64,000 nucleotides of DNA from Bacteroidota bacterium (lineage in GTDB: Bacteria > Bacteroidota > Ignavibacteria > Ignavibacteriales > Ignavibacteriaceae), in the NCBI GenBank assembly GCA_021815405.1, contig JAKAGV010000014.1, positions 1-64,000 on the forward strand, in the 5' to 3' direction. Positions 55,475 to 64,000 of the stretch are shown piece after piece. The position numbers were made by a program, and so were the translations under genes. Within the stretch, counting starts at the first letter, position 1, and each line of letters opens with the position of its first letter. The notes beneath the pieces were generated by a model. The model was not told where the DNA came from. It did not search any database and saw nothing but the letters and a program-made list of their open reading frames with translations.

Positions 55475-57568
55475 ATGACTAAAAAATTAATTATATCAAC
55501 TTTCCTCCTCTTTACACTAACTTCGATTTCAAGCGCGCAAAATTATCTTTCTAATCTGCACGCAACGCAGAATGATCCGGTATTTACAACTTACGCCGCG
55601 GCGATGAGCAGATCTCAGTTCACGATAAATGAAGGCTATCAATTTGTTTGGTACGATCCGCAGAGTGGTTTGGACTTTGTAAACGAACGCGCGGGAAGTA
55701 TCGGACTGATTTTTAAGATGGGCAACCAAACAATTTACCGGCTGGATCAGTATTACAAAAAGCCAGTCATTACGGCTTCTTACAGCGACCTGGTGAAGTT
55801 TTATTATTATCCATTTAAAGATATCCGGATTGAAGAAACGTTTCTTGTATACAGTTCAAAAATTGCAGTGAGAGGAATAAAGATCATCAACGAATCACCA
55901 TTCGAAAAAAATATTTCTGTATATCCGTTTGTTCAAAGCAGTATCCGCAGTTATTCAAACATAAAAATTCTGCCGGATAAAAATGGATTTACTTTTCATC
56001 ATCAAGAATTTCCTGACGGATGGATGAAAGACCACAACATTCCTTTCGTTGAAAATCTTAAAGATGTTTTTATGTTTAGTCAGCCGGTTAAAAGCTGGGG
56101 AACATCAAATCAAATTGAAAAAGATAGGGATACCAGCCAATATGTTTTTATCAACCAGATTAAAAATGGAAATTTGTTTCCGGTTGATGAGAACGAGGCA
56201 AAGATCATTTCTGCTCAAGAAGATTTTTCTTTAGCCGGCGGGAAATCTTCGGAATTAAAAATCATTAAAGGTACGGAAGCAGACACTGTTAAAAATTTTG
56301 ATGAGTTCAATTATCAATGCAATGAAGTTTCAAAATTAGATTTGAATAAATTTCTAACTGAAGATGAAGCTGCTTACAGCAAAATTCCGGAATTTAAAAT
56401 CAATAACAGCGATTACCAGGCGCTTTACTGGAACGCTTTCTCACTTCTCCGCCAGTGCATGATGTCGCCGGAAGGAAAGTGTCATTACAACTATTATATT
56501 TTTTCGCGTGAGCCGAAATGGGGCTGGGGTTATGGCGGGCAGGTTTTTCACGAAAGCCTTTCGATGCTCGCATACGTTTATATGAATCCCTTAAGCGCGG
56601 AAAATTCCCAAAGAGTTTTTATCGAACGGCAGCATCCGGACGGATATATAAATTACCGCACCGGTCCTTATCTCGATGAAACAATTCCAACAAACGGACA
56701 GTTGACAACTTCGGCACCGTGGTTTAACTGGGAGAACTGGGAAATTTATAAAGTCTCTCACGATAAAAAATTCTTAGCGGATGCTTATGTGTCAGGTAAA
56801 AAGTTTTATGATTTTTGGCTGAAGGAAAGAGACAGCAACCACGACGGACTTTGTGAATGGGGCGGCAACGCTGTGCTTGAGTGCGTCCGGGATGCTTACG
56901 TAGCGCTTTGGGATGAGGTCGGCGATCCGGAAAATTTTGATGCGGTAGATTTAAATATGATGCTTGTTAAAGAAGCGAAATCTCTCTCAAAGATGGCGAA
57001 GGTATTAGGGCACGACAACGAAAGTAAATTTTATCTAGAAGACGCACAGAAGCGAACCGAGCTGATCAACAAATATATGTGGGATCCGGAAACAAAATTT
57101 TATTACCAGATAAATAAGAACGACCACAGCTTCACATTCAAAAAGAAAAATGATTTGAAGCGGAAAGAAATTATAGGGTTCCTCGCGCTGTGGTCCGGTG
57201 TTGCAAGCAAAGAGCAGGCAGCGGCGCTGGTAAAGCATCTTACTGATCCGAAAGAATTCTGGAGAAAGTATGGTGTGCCGTCGCTTTCCGCCGCCGATCC
57301 GTATTATAATCCGATCGGTTACTGGAATGGTCCCGTTTGGGTGCCGTGGAATTATCTTGTCTTCCGCGGGTTGATTGATTACGGATATAAAAAAGTAGCG
57401 AAAGAATTAGCAGAAAAAGTTTTAGACAACGTAGACTACCAGTTGAAGACTAACCACTGGTTCTGGGAATTTTACAGTGCGGATAATCATCAAGCCGGCT
57501 GGCACAAAACGTATATTTGGACCGGTATAATTGCCAGGATGCTGATTGATCTTGAAAAAATTAATTAA
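55475..57568 (+). CDS. Exported GH63/MGH1-like glycoside hydrolase (copy 1)
   Basis: A 697-aa protein with a signal peptide (ending SSAQ). After an N-terminal beta-sandwich (about 25-290) lies an (alpha/alpha)6 barrel with SREPKWGWGYGGQVFHESLSM, RDSNHDGLCEWGG, EIIGFLALWSGVAS, EFWRKYGVPSLSA and YWNGPVWVPWNYLVFRGL. These are typical of the MGH1-like/GH63 clan (processing alpha-glucosidase, mannosylglycerate hydrolase and relatives). Inverting enzymes of this clan use Asp/Glu in the HDGLxEWG and late motifs. It is a paralog of the next gene. There is no T9SS tail, so it is periplasmic or released by another route. Confidence 0.85.
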   Translation: MTKKLIISTFLLFTLTSISSAQNYLSNLHATQNDPVFTTYAAAMSRSQFTINEGYQFVWYDPQSGLDFVNERAGSIGLIFKMGNQTIYRLDQYYKKPVITASYSDLVKFYYYPFKDIRIEETFLVYSSKIAVRGIKIINESPFEKNISVYPFVQSSIRSYSNIKILPDKNGFTFHHQEFPDGWMKDHNIPFVENLKDVFMFSQPVKSWGTSNQIEKDRDTSQYVFINQIKNGNLFPVDENEAKIISAQEDFSLAGGKSSELKIIKGTEADTVKNFDEFNYQCNEVSKLDLNKFLTEDEAAYSKIPEFKINNSDYQALYWNAFSLLRQCMMSPEGKCHYNYYIFSREPKWGWGYGGQVFHESLSMLAYVYMNPLSAENSQRVFIERQHPDGYINYRTGPYLDETIPTNGQLTTSAPWFNWENWEIYKVSHDKKFLADAYVSGKKFYDFWLKERDSNHDGLCEWGGNAVLECVRDAYVALWDEVGDPENFDAVDLNMMLVKEAKSLSKMAKVLGHDNESKFYLEDAQKRTELINKYMWDPETKFYYQINKNDHSFTFKKKNDLKRKEIIGFLALWSGVASKEQAAALVKHLTDPKEFWRKYGVPSLSAADPYYNPIGYWNGPVWVPWNYLVFRGLIDYGYKKVAKELAEKVLDNVDYQLKTNHWFWEFYSADNHQAGWHKTYIWTGIIARMLIDLEKIN

Positions 57569-57572
57569 TATT

Positions 57573-57632
57573 CTTTGCGACTCTGCGTCTTCGCGGTAAA
57601 TTTCTTCACCTCAATGACGCTAAAACGCAAAG
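57573..57632. repeat. Intergenic repeat with CTTTGCG/CGCAAAG ends
   Basis: CTTTGCG (57573-57579) and CGCAAAG (57626-57632) bracket a sequence containing CTCTGCGTCTTCGCGGTAAA, a widespread-looking intergenic repeat type. It occupies nearly all of the 83-nt gap between the two GH63-like genes. Confidence 0.65.
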
Positions 57633-57651
57633 TAAAAACAAAGACTAATTT

Positions 57652-59787
57652 ATGAAGTACAAAATTTACCTTACATCTGTTTTATTAATTCTGTTATCCG
57701 CTATTTGCCCGGCACAAAATTATAAAGTGAATGATCCGTACTTAATTATCGATGCATCTGCGAGCGACCCTCTTTATACTACGTATGCCGCGGCGATGCA
57801 GCGGTCTCGGCTATATGGAGATAAAGCATACAAGATGGATTATTATCCCGGCTGCCTGCCAATTAATTACTCAAGCGATCATGCCGGAAGCATTTTCAGC
57901 ATCTGGAAAGTAAATAAAGTTGTCGTTGATAAAATGAGTGAGTACCATCAGAAGCCGGTGGTTACTGCATCATTTCCGGATCTCGTTCTTCTAAAGTATC
58001 AACCGTTCCAGGGTATCGAGGTGAATGAGACTTTTCTTGTCTACAGCTCGAAGGTTGCGGTCGTCGATATGCAGATAAAAAACATCTGTACGGACACGAT
58101 GAACCTTGAAGTTTATCCGATTCTAAAAATTCCGGATGACTCTCTTAGAATTGAAAGCTACGATTCTAAATCAAACGGCTATGTTCTTTATCATTACGAA
58201 ACGAAGAAGAGATTAATCAGCGATCTGTATAAAGATTATCCATACCCGACAAACATTACCGATTTCTTCACAGGTAATTTTTCTCCATATTCTTTCGGAG
58301 GATATACCGGAGACATCGCTTCTTTTTATGATCAAATAAAGATGAACGATTCACTGAATGTTTTAACTTCCGGCAAAGTTGATTTCGTTTCTCTTCATGC
58401 AAAGTTTGTTTTGGCGCCGGGCGAAGAGAAAGATATCCGTTACATCAGAGGCGAGCAAGGTGTGGACGAAAATCTTCCGGAGATGATAAATGAAATTGAC
58501 AAACTCAAAACTGAAAATCTTCAAAAGTTTATTGACGCCGATGTAAAGCTGTTTTCATCAATACCGAGAATAAAATTTAAAACGAAGGCGGAGAAGATAG
58601 TTTACCTTGGCGCTTTCAATCTTGTCCGCGGCTGTATGCTGCCACCGTTTGAAAAAGCCAAATACAATTACTACATCTTCTCGCGCAACCCAATCTGGGG
58701 CTGGGGAAACGGACATCAGGTACTGCACGAATCTTTGAGCATGATTCCTTATGCATACCTCGATGCAAAGTCCGCCGAGAACTCGCAACGAATTTATATG
58801 TCACAGCAGGGCAAGGATGGTTTGATTGCGTACAGACACGGTCCGCGCGGACCGCAGACTTATCCGCACGAAGGCAAGCCGACAACATCGGCACCGTTTT
58901 TCTCATGGGAGAATTGGGAAATTTATAAAGTAAGTCACGACAAAGAATTTTTAAAGGAAGCTTACCAGTCCGGTTCAAAATATGTTGACTGGCTTGAGAA
59001 GAACCGCGACACAGACCATGACGGTTTGTTCGAGTGGGGACCGTACGGCTTAATTGAAAATGTCCGCGACTGGTTCAACGTAATTTTTCAGGTTCATAAA
59101 AAAAGATATCTTGATATTCCGAGCGAAGACATCAGCAGCCAGCTTGAAGACCTTGATCTTTCGCTGATGGTTGTGAATGAGATGAAATCTCTTGCAAAGA
59201 TGGCTGAGGTACTAGGCAAAGAAAATGAGAAGAATGAGTGGCTGAAGAAAGCAAACCATATTTCCGATTTGATAAACAAAATCATGTGGGACCCAAAGAC
59301 AGGATTTTATTTCCACGTAGATAAAGTCCATCATTCGTTTGAGTATAATGGAAAGAGCTTGAAGCGGCAGGAGATAATCGGCTTCCTTGCGCTGTGGGCT
59401 GGTGTAGCGCCGAAAGATCGCGCGGAAATTTTGATTAAAAAACTTCTCGATCCTAAAAAGTTTTGGAGGAAGTACGGCATTCCAACTTTAGCCGCAGACG
59501 ATCCGTGGTACAGTCCGTTTGTCGATCAGTGCTGCAAATGGAACGGACCAGTCTGGCTGCTTTGGGATTACATGGTCGTCAGAGGTCTGCGCGAGTACGG
59601 CTACAATAAAATTGCGGATGAAATTTCGGATAAGATGATGCTGGCTGTTACGACGCAGCTTTCGAAGAACCATAATTTCTGGGAGTCTTACAGTCCTGAC
59701 AACGATATACTGAACTCCCCGCCGAATTATATCTGGGATTCAATAATGGCAAAGGTGCTGATTGATAAATATCAAGACTTGAAATGA
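57652..59787 (+). CDS. Exported GH63/MGH1-like glycoside hydrolase (copy 2)
   Basis: A 711-aa protein with a signal peptide (ending CPAQ). It has the same architecture as the preceding gene, with matching landmarks: DPLYTTYAAAMQRSR, SRNPIWGWGNGHQVLHESLSM, RDTDHDGLFEWGP, EIIGFLALWAGVAP, KFWRKYGIPTLAA, WNGPVWLLWDYMVVRGL. An insertion of about 10 residues before NGPVWLL carries two cysteines (DQCCKWNGP), absent in copy 1. It results from tandem duplication with divergence, suggesting two related linkages or chain positions. Confidence 0.85.
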   Translation: MKYKIYLTSVLLILLSAICPAQNYKVNDPYLIIDASASDPLYTTYAAAMQRSRLYGDKAYKMDYYPGCLPINYSSDHAGSIFSIWKVNKVVVDKMSEYHQKPVVTASFPDLVLLKYQPFQGIEVNETFLVYSSKVAVVDMQIKNICTDTMNLEVYPILKIPDDSLRIESYDSKSNGYVLYHYETKKRLISDLYKDYPYPTNITDFFTGNFSPYSFGGYTGDIASFYDQIKMNDSLNVLTSGKVDFVSLHAKFVLAPGEEKDIRYIRGEQGVDENLPEMINEIDKLKTENLQKFIDADVKLFSSIPRIKFKTKAEKIVYLGAFNLVRGCMLPPFEKAKYNYYIFSRNPIWGWGNGHQVLHESLSMIPYAYLDAKSAENSQRIYMSQQGKDGLIAYRHGPRGPQTYPHEGKPTTSAPFFSWENWEIYKVSHDKEFLKEAYQSGSKYVDWLEKNRDTDHDGLFEWGPYGLIENVRDWFNVIFQVHKKRYLDIPSEDISSQLEDLDLSLMVVNEMKSLAKMAEVLGKENEKNEWLKKANHISDLINKIMWDPKTGFYFHVDKVHHSFEYNGKSLKRQEIIGFLALWAGVAPKDRAEILIKKLLDPKKFWRKYGIPTLAADDPWYSPFVDQCCKWNGPVWLLWDYMVVRGLREYGYNKIADEISDKMMLAVTTQLSKNHNFWESYSPDNDILNSPPNYIWDSIMAKVLIDKYQDLK

Positions 59788-59795
59788 AATATTTC

Positions 59796-59863
59796 TAATC
59801 GTAATCGGATTAAAAAAAACGAGTAAGATTACGATTAAGAGCCTGCCCCATCGTTAGGCAGGC
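59796..59863. repeat. Two nested palindromic repeats in one intergenic gap
   Basis: An 11-bp perfect inverted pair, TAATCGTAATC (59796-59806) and GATTACGATTA (59827-59837), is followed by a perfect 7-bp hairpin, GCCTGCC (59841-59847) with GGCAGGC (59857-59863). Neither is followed by a T-run. Both look like dispersed repeat units rather than a terminator. Confidence 0.75.
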
Positions 59864-59917
59864 AAGGGTAAGAATTATTAACAATTGGAATTAATCTAAA
59901 ATTTATCGAAAGAAAAA

Positions 59918-62557
59918 ATGAAAAAACTACTTACACTACTTCTTATCATCGTTCCTTCAATTTTATTCTGCCAGACGAAAGTTACAACCGTCGGACTTAT
60001 TCCGAAGTTCCAGTTAAAGCAAAATAATATTGAACTGACAAGGCTGGCACAGGCGAATGAGTACTTCGATAAGATCGGCAGGAAAGCCGCATTGATGGGA
60101 CATCAGGACGGTTCGTTCGAAATGTGGGTATGGCCCTGGAAGCCGCTGAGGAATTTTAATCTCCAGTTTTTCCTCGGCTCATCAACTTCGCCGATAAATA
60201 CATCGGATATTCTAAGAACTATTTCCGTTGCACCCGAAGCGACGACAATAACATTTTCTTACCAGTCGTTTACCGTGAAAGAAATTATTATGGTGCCGGT
60301 AGATAAGCCCGGCGCAATAATCCTTCTTGATGTAAATACAGTTGAGCCGCTGAAAATCATTCCTGGATTTCTTCCGGTTATGCAGCCTGAGTGGCCTGCC
60401 GGCGTAGGCGGACAATACAGCTACTGGGATGATGATGTTAAAGCTTACATCGTTTCCGAATCGCAGCAGCGTGCATTGTTTCTTGTCGGATCGCCTGCCG
60501 GAGAGCAAATGACAGCGCCACCTGCGCACATGTTCGCAGATAATCCGCTTCAATTTAAAATTGAAATGAAGCCAGGAGAAACAAAAGATAAATTTATTCC
60601 GATTGTTATTGCCGGCGGAATCGGCGATCCGGTTACGCATCAGATTGTGCATTACAACGACGTGAAAAAACTTTATGCCGATCTTTGGCAGAACGCCGAA
60701 AAGTATTATCAAGAAAATTATGAATACTATCAGAAGCTTGTCAATTCGACTGTTCAAGTTATTACTCCGGTAAAGAAAATTAATCTTGCTTACCAGTGGG
60801 GAAAAGTTGCGCTTCATAATCTGCTGGTAAAAAATCCTACGCTCGGCGAAGGATTGGTTGCGGGCTACGGTTTATCTGGCGCAGGCGCGCGTCCGGGCTT
60901 TGCGTGGTTCTTTGGCGGAGATGCATTTATAAACAGCATCGCTTTAAACAGCATTCAGGATTTTTCAACGGTTAAAGATGCATTGGCATTTGCACAGAAA
61001 TGGCAGCGTGAAGAAAATTTTCCAATCAGAAAAAAATCTCCGAACGAAGTTAACAATGATATCGGCAAGATGGCGCATGAGCTTTCACAGAGCGACGGGC
61101 TTATCGATTGGTGGAACGATTACCACTATGGCTACAACCACGCCGATACAACACCGTGGTATTTAAAAGCAATCGGAGATTATTATCATCAAACCGGAGA
61201 TATAGATTTTATCAGGAAGAGCTGGAAGTCAATTAAGCAGGCATATCAGTGGTGCTTGAACAAAGACAGCGACCACGACGGTTTGATGGATTTGAAAGGC
61301 GCAGGACTTGGCGCGCTTGAGTTCGGAAAGTACGTTCACATTTACGCCGACGCTTATACTTCCGTTATTTGGGTTGCCGGAATAAAGGAAGTAATCGAGA
61401 TGGCTGACGCGATGAAGGATGAACAATTAAAGAAGCATGCTGAAGAACAATTAATAAAAGCTGAGAAAGCGCTTGAAGAAAAATTCTGGGTACCCGGTCT
61501 CGGCTATTATTGCTACGGCGCTACAGAAGAAGGAAAACAGGTAGACGAAAAAACTCCGTGGCCTGAGCTTGGTATGGCGTTCGGAGTTTTGAACGATGCT
61601 CATTCTGTTGAGTGTTTGAAAAACCTGAACGACGCCGACCTCTGCACCGATTGGGGAATCCGCTCGCTTTCGGTTAAGTCTGAAAATTTTGATCCACTGA
61701 ATTACAATTACGGCGCTGTGTGGCCATTCATAGCTTCTTTCTTTAATACCGCACAGTTTAAATATCATTTCATACCGGCTGGATACCAGATTCTGCAATC
61801 AACCGTAAACCATGTTTTTGAATATGATCCAGGCGCGGTGCCGGAAGTTTTTTCAGGATTGACAAATCAAAAATTATCCGAAGGCTACCAGGACCAGGGA
61901 TTCTCAACAACCGGATTCATGGAGCCGTTGACCCGCGGACTTCTGAATCTGGATATTGATGCAGTCTATCATAAAATAAATTTCGCGCCGAACATTCCGG
62001 CTGACTGGGACAGCTTGAGCGTGAATAATATAAAAGTTGGTGAAGATATTGTTGATTTGAAAATCCTCCGCTCAAAAGGTACGCTGGTTTTGACAGCTAA
62101 AAACAATGGCGGAAACGATGTTGAAATCAATTTTGAGCCGGCACTTGGTTTAGGAACCAAAGCTGAGTCAGTAAAGCTTGATAGCAGCCCGTATCATTTT
62201 GAAGAAGCGAATGAATCTCAGGCAGTAATTGTAAAAACTAATTTCAAAGTGAAGAACAATTCATCGCTTGAAATAAATTATAAACCGGTTCCGGAAATTT
62301 ATATCCTGCCGTTAAAGACTTATCGCGGCGAAAATAATCAATCATTAAAAATAATATCGGAAAGGTTTGCCGATGGAAAGCTTCACATTCAGGTTGAAGG
62401 ATTGAGCGGAAGAGATTATCAGATCGGAATTACCAATCCGGATAAAATCTCTTCGATTGAAGGCGCGAAAATTATGGGAGATAGACTTAAAATTCAATTT
62501 CAATCTGGTATGAAGAATAATTATGTTAAACAAGAAATTGTAATAGCAATAAAATAA
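59918..62557 (+). CDS. Exported debranching-enzyme-like glycosidase, (alpha/alpha)6 barrel (copy 2)
   Basis: An 879-aa protein with a signal peptide (ending FCQ). It has an N-terminal beta-sandwich with FEMWVWPWKPLRNF (as in MGH1/amylo-1,6-glucosidase relatives), then a barrel with GARPGFAWFFGGDAFINS, HELSQSDGLIDW, DKDSDHDGLMDLKGAG and YNYGAVWPFIASFF, and a C-terminal beta domain. Where copy 1 (51977-55387) has FGRDGEW this protein has FGGDAFI, so one of the candidate catalytic surroundings differs. It lacks the ThuA-like N-terminal domain of copy 1. Probably exo-acting on oligosaccharides; the exact family is uncertain. Confidence 0.8.
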   Translation: MKKLLTLLLIIVPSILFCQTKVTTVGLIPKFQLKQNNIELTRLAQANEYFDKIGRKAALMGHQDGSFEMWVWPWKPLRNFNLQFFLGSSTSPINTSDILRTISVAPEATTITFSYQSFTVKEIIMVPVDKPGAIILLDVNTVEPLKIIPGFLPVMQPEWPAGVGGQYSYWDDDVKAYIVSESQQRALFLVGSPAGEQMTAPPAHMFADNPLQFKIEMKPGETKDKFIPIVIAGGIGDPVTHQIVHYNDVKKLYADLWQNAEKYYQENYEYYQKLVNSTVQVITPVKKINLAYQWGKVALHNLLVKNPTLGEGLVAGYGLSGAGARPGFAWFFGGDAFINSIALNSIQDFSTVKDALAFAQKWQREENFPIRKKSPNEVNNDIGKMAHELSQSDGLIDWWNDYHYGYNHADTTPWYLKAIGDYYHQTGDIDFIRKSWKSIKQAYQWCLNKDSDHDGLMDLKGAGLGALEFGKYVHIYADAYTSVIWVAGIKEVIEMADAMKDEQLKKHAEEQLIKAEKALEEKFWVPGLGYYCYGATEEGKQVDEKTPWPELGMAFGVLNDAHSVECLKNLNDADLCTDWGIRSLSVKSENFDPLNYNYGAVWPFIASFFNTAQFKYHFIPAGYQILQSTVNHVFEYDPGAVPEVFSGLTNQKLSEGYQDQGFSTTGFMEPLTRGLLNLDIDAVYHKINFAPNIPADWDSLSVNNIKVGEDIVDLKILRSKGTLVLTAKNNGGNDVEINFEPALGLGTKAESVKLDSSPYHFEEANESQAVIVKTNFKVKNNSSLEINYKPVPEIYILPLKTYRGENNQSLKIISERFADGKLHIQVEGLSGRDYQIGITNPDKISSIEGAKIMGDRLKIQFQSGMKNNYVKQEIVIAIK

Positions 62558-62665
62558 TTATAGTTCATTTTAAATTCGCTAGATTGAAGGGAGGAATGAT
62601 GATAATTGTAGGATAAATATTTATTTTGAAAAGTAGAAAAATTAGAGCTTTTGGGGTGACTTGGC

Positions 62666-62851
62666 ATGGATGAAATAAAGAAAATATAGGGATTGTTTTG
62701 CCAATATCTTAATGGTTATCCAATATTATTCCGATTACCTGGTAGTGAAAGTTTATTCGATGAACATCCCGAATACAATAAAATAATTTTTCTTCCAGCA
62801 GCTATTGATACACATATTAACTTTGAGGCTGACTCTTATTTTTTTAAATGA
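62666..62851 (+). pseudogene. Probable small gene remnant with an in-frame stop
   Basis: ATG at 62666 reads seven codons to TAG (62687-62689); the same frame then stays open for 53 codons to TGA (62849-62851), giving a plausible globular stretch (LFCQYLNGYPILFRLPG..., NKIIFLPAAIDTHINFE). The family is not recognised. The rest of the 394-nt gap between the debranching-type gene and the alpha-mannosidase shows nothing else except a ribosome site (GAGGTA) before 62951. It may be a decayed gene or coincidence. Confidence 0.3.
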
Positions 62852-62950
62852 ATGATGCAGCTTTCTTTAAAATAAAAAATCAGGGTATATTCTGAATCGA
62901 TTTGTAGAAATTTACTAACCATATTATCTCTTAAAATTATTGAGGTACAA

Positions 62951-64000
62951 ATGAAATTTTTGATTACCATTTTTTTAATTTTCTTTTTTCATCTATTAGT
63001 ATTGGCACAAACGAATACATCAGAAAAACAAACGCCGGTGGATAAGCTTGCAATTCAGCTTGAATACTTAAGCAGCTTTTCTTTTGACAACTGGAAGATA
63101 AGTCCGAACCTGACTAAGAACGTTGTGTTCAAAGGAAATCCTTACGACATAAATTTTGATGATTTCGCCTGGGGTACTTTGAAGATCGGAGAAAACAATT
63201 ATGATGATTCTTGCTGGCTAAGGAAAGAAATTATTCTACCGGATAAAATTCTCGGCGAACCTGTAAAAGGTAAAATTATGCTCCTACTTAGCGTTGATGA
63301 TTACGGCTATCTTTGGATCAACGGCGAGAGCAAAGGCTATTTTCCGTGGGACGGTGATTTCGTTTTAACTGAAGATGCGAAGCCCGGCGAAAAATTTTCA
63401 ATCGCAATTAAAGCGATCAACACAGGTGGACCGCTGCGGCTGCTGCGCGCGGAAATTCAGTCTGAGAATTCCGCACCGGTGCAGCAAAAGATAAAAGATT
63501 TTGCCCTGAGTATGAGAGTCGGACAAAAGCTGTTGTCATTCGATACTTATCAAACAAACTCTCACGTTAAGTACGATCCGCATATTGATAAATCAACAAT
63601 CAACAAAGAAGAAAAAGTTAAACTGAATGACCTTCTTCAAAAGCTTGCTGGAGAAGTTGATGTGGATGCTCTGAAAGCAGGCGACATGACAAAATTTGAT
63701 CGCTCACTTGAAGCCGTTCGATCTCAGCTTACGCCGATTAAAGAATTCGCAAAAAAATTTACTTTATACTTCGATTCGAACGCGCACATCGATGCGGCGT
63801 GGCTGTGGCGTTCCAAGGAAACGAAATTAGTCTGCCGGAATACTTTTGCTTCGGTTCTTCACATAATGGATGAACGACCGGAATTTACTTACACGCAAAG
63901 CGCAGCGCAGTATTTTCAGTGGATGCAGGATTTGTATCCGGAAGTTTACAAAGGAATAAAAGAAAGAATTAAAGACGGACGATGGGAATGCGTCGGCGGA
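62951..64000 (+). CDS. Exported GH38 alpha-mannosidase (partial, runs off the window end)
   Basis: ATG at 62951, preceded by GAGGTA, opens a frame that stays open for all 350 codons to the end of the window. A signal peptide ends near VLAQ. A beta-sandwich N-terminal domain (about 30-180; LLSVDDYGYLWINGES) is followed by the start of the GH38 domain: SNAHIDAAWLWRSKET, with His279 and Asp281 as the zinc-binding H-x-D, then FTYTQSAAQYFQWMQDLYPE and GRWECVGG. The nucleophile Asp lies beyond the window. GH38 enzymes release alpha-mannose from mannans or N-glycans using a zinc ion. Its company of GH63-like enzymes supports complex-glycan breakdown. Confidence 0.9.
   Translation, partial: MKFLITIFLIFFFHLLVLAQTNTSEKQTPVDKLAIQLEYLSSFSFDNWKISPNLTKNVVFKGNPYDINFDDFAWGTLKIGENNYDDSCWLRKEIILPDKILGEPVKGKIMLLLSVDDYGYLWINGESKGYFPWDGDFVLTEDAKPGEKFSIAIKAINTGGPLRLLRAEIQSENSAPVQQKIKDFALSMRVGQKLLSFDTYQTNSHVKYDPHIDKSTINKEEKVKLNDLLQKLAGEVDVDALKAGDMTKFDRSLEAVRSQLTPIKEFAKKFTLYFDSNAHIDAAWLWRSKETKLVCRNTFASVLHIMDERPEFTYTQSAAQYFQWMQDLYPEVYKGIKERIKDGRWECVGG

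Noticed and set aside
60212-60817. 201-aa open frame on the minus strand inside the second debranching-like gene
   Set aside because: Antisense shadow of a recognised gene; its protein is rich in Asn, Arg and Phe in the way expected from the complementary codons.

Overview
The window looks like the chromosome of a member of the Ignavibacteriota (Ignavibacterium/Melioribacter-like, FCB superphylum). Supporting signs are AT-rich DNA, many exported proteins with type IX secretion (T9SS) type A C-terminal domains of the NYPNPFNP type, a PorV/PorQ-like protein, TonB-dependent uptake, DUF5916 and BNR/VPS10-type surface proteins, and bshA of bacillithiol synthesis. This placement is inferred from protein families, not from a phylogenetic marker.

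Layout. (1) 1-6106: a 5'-truncated gene remnant, a palindromic intergenic repeat, and a minus-strand block with an exported BNR/VPS10 propeller protein, a cyclodeaminase-like protein, glutamate formimidoyltransferase and an NRDE-family protein. (2) 6248-12311: an unrecognised gene, then a membrane sensor kinase with a 14-repeat periplasmic propeller and a Y_Y_Y domain, followed by two near-duplicate NarL/LuxR response regulators. (3) 12324-30268: an alpha-glucan surface system made of a TonB receptor, a large secreted protein, a PorV-like barrel, two giant paralogous GH13 amylases and a starch-binding-type protein. A bipartite inverted-repeat element occurs twice with identical 31-nt internal spacing, once before the second regulator and once before the receptor operon. 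This points to a locally wired carbohydrate-sensing circuit, like a Bacteroidetes hybrid two-component system split into separate kinase and regulators. (4) 30334-36013: a SurA-like chaperone, a very basic 48-aa protein, a glycosyltransferase, an acetate-transporter-family protein, and an Lrp/AsnC regulator followed by glutamine synthetase. (5) 44067 down to 36026, minus strand: a tight five-gene run of bshA, a DNPH1-like hydrolase, an unknown gene, an RsmF-like methyltransferase and a 1528-aa protein joining an AMP-forming synthetase domain to a GNAT domain. (6) 44316-47900: overlapping PfkB kinase, RmlD-like reductase and GH13 amylase genes. (7) 47943-64000: an esterase, a DUF5916 outer-membrane protein, tRNA-Arg(CCU), then a run of exported glycosidases (two debranching-enzyme-like, two GH63/MGH1-like, and the start of a GH38 alpha-mannosidase). 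The gaps among these glycosidase genes hold different palindromic repeats, and the stretch looks richer in G+C than the rest.

The parts most worth following up are the two-copy operator with the duplicated regulators, the synthetase-GNAT fusion and its bacillithiol-linked operon, and the glycosidase island with its repeat-filled gaps. No CRISPR array, rRNA, transposase, integrase or phage gene was seen. All calls come from reading the sequence; no database search was run.
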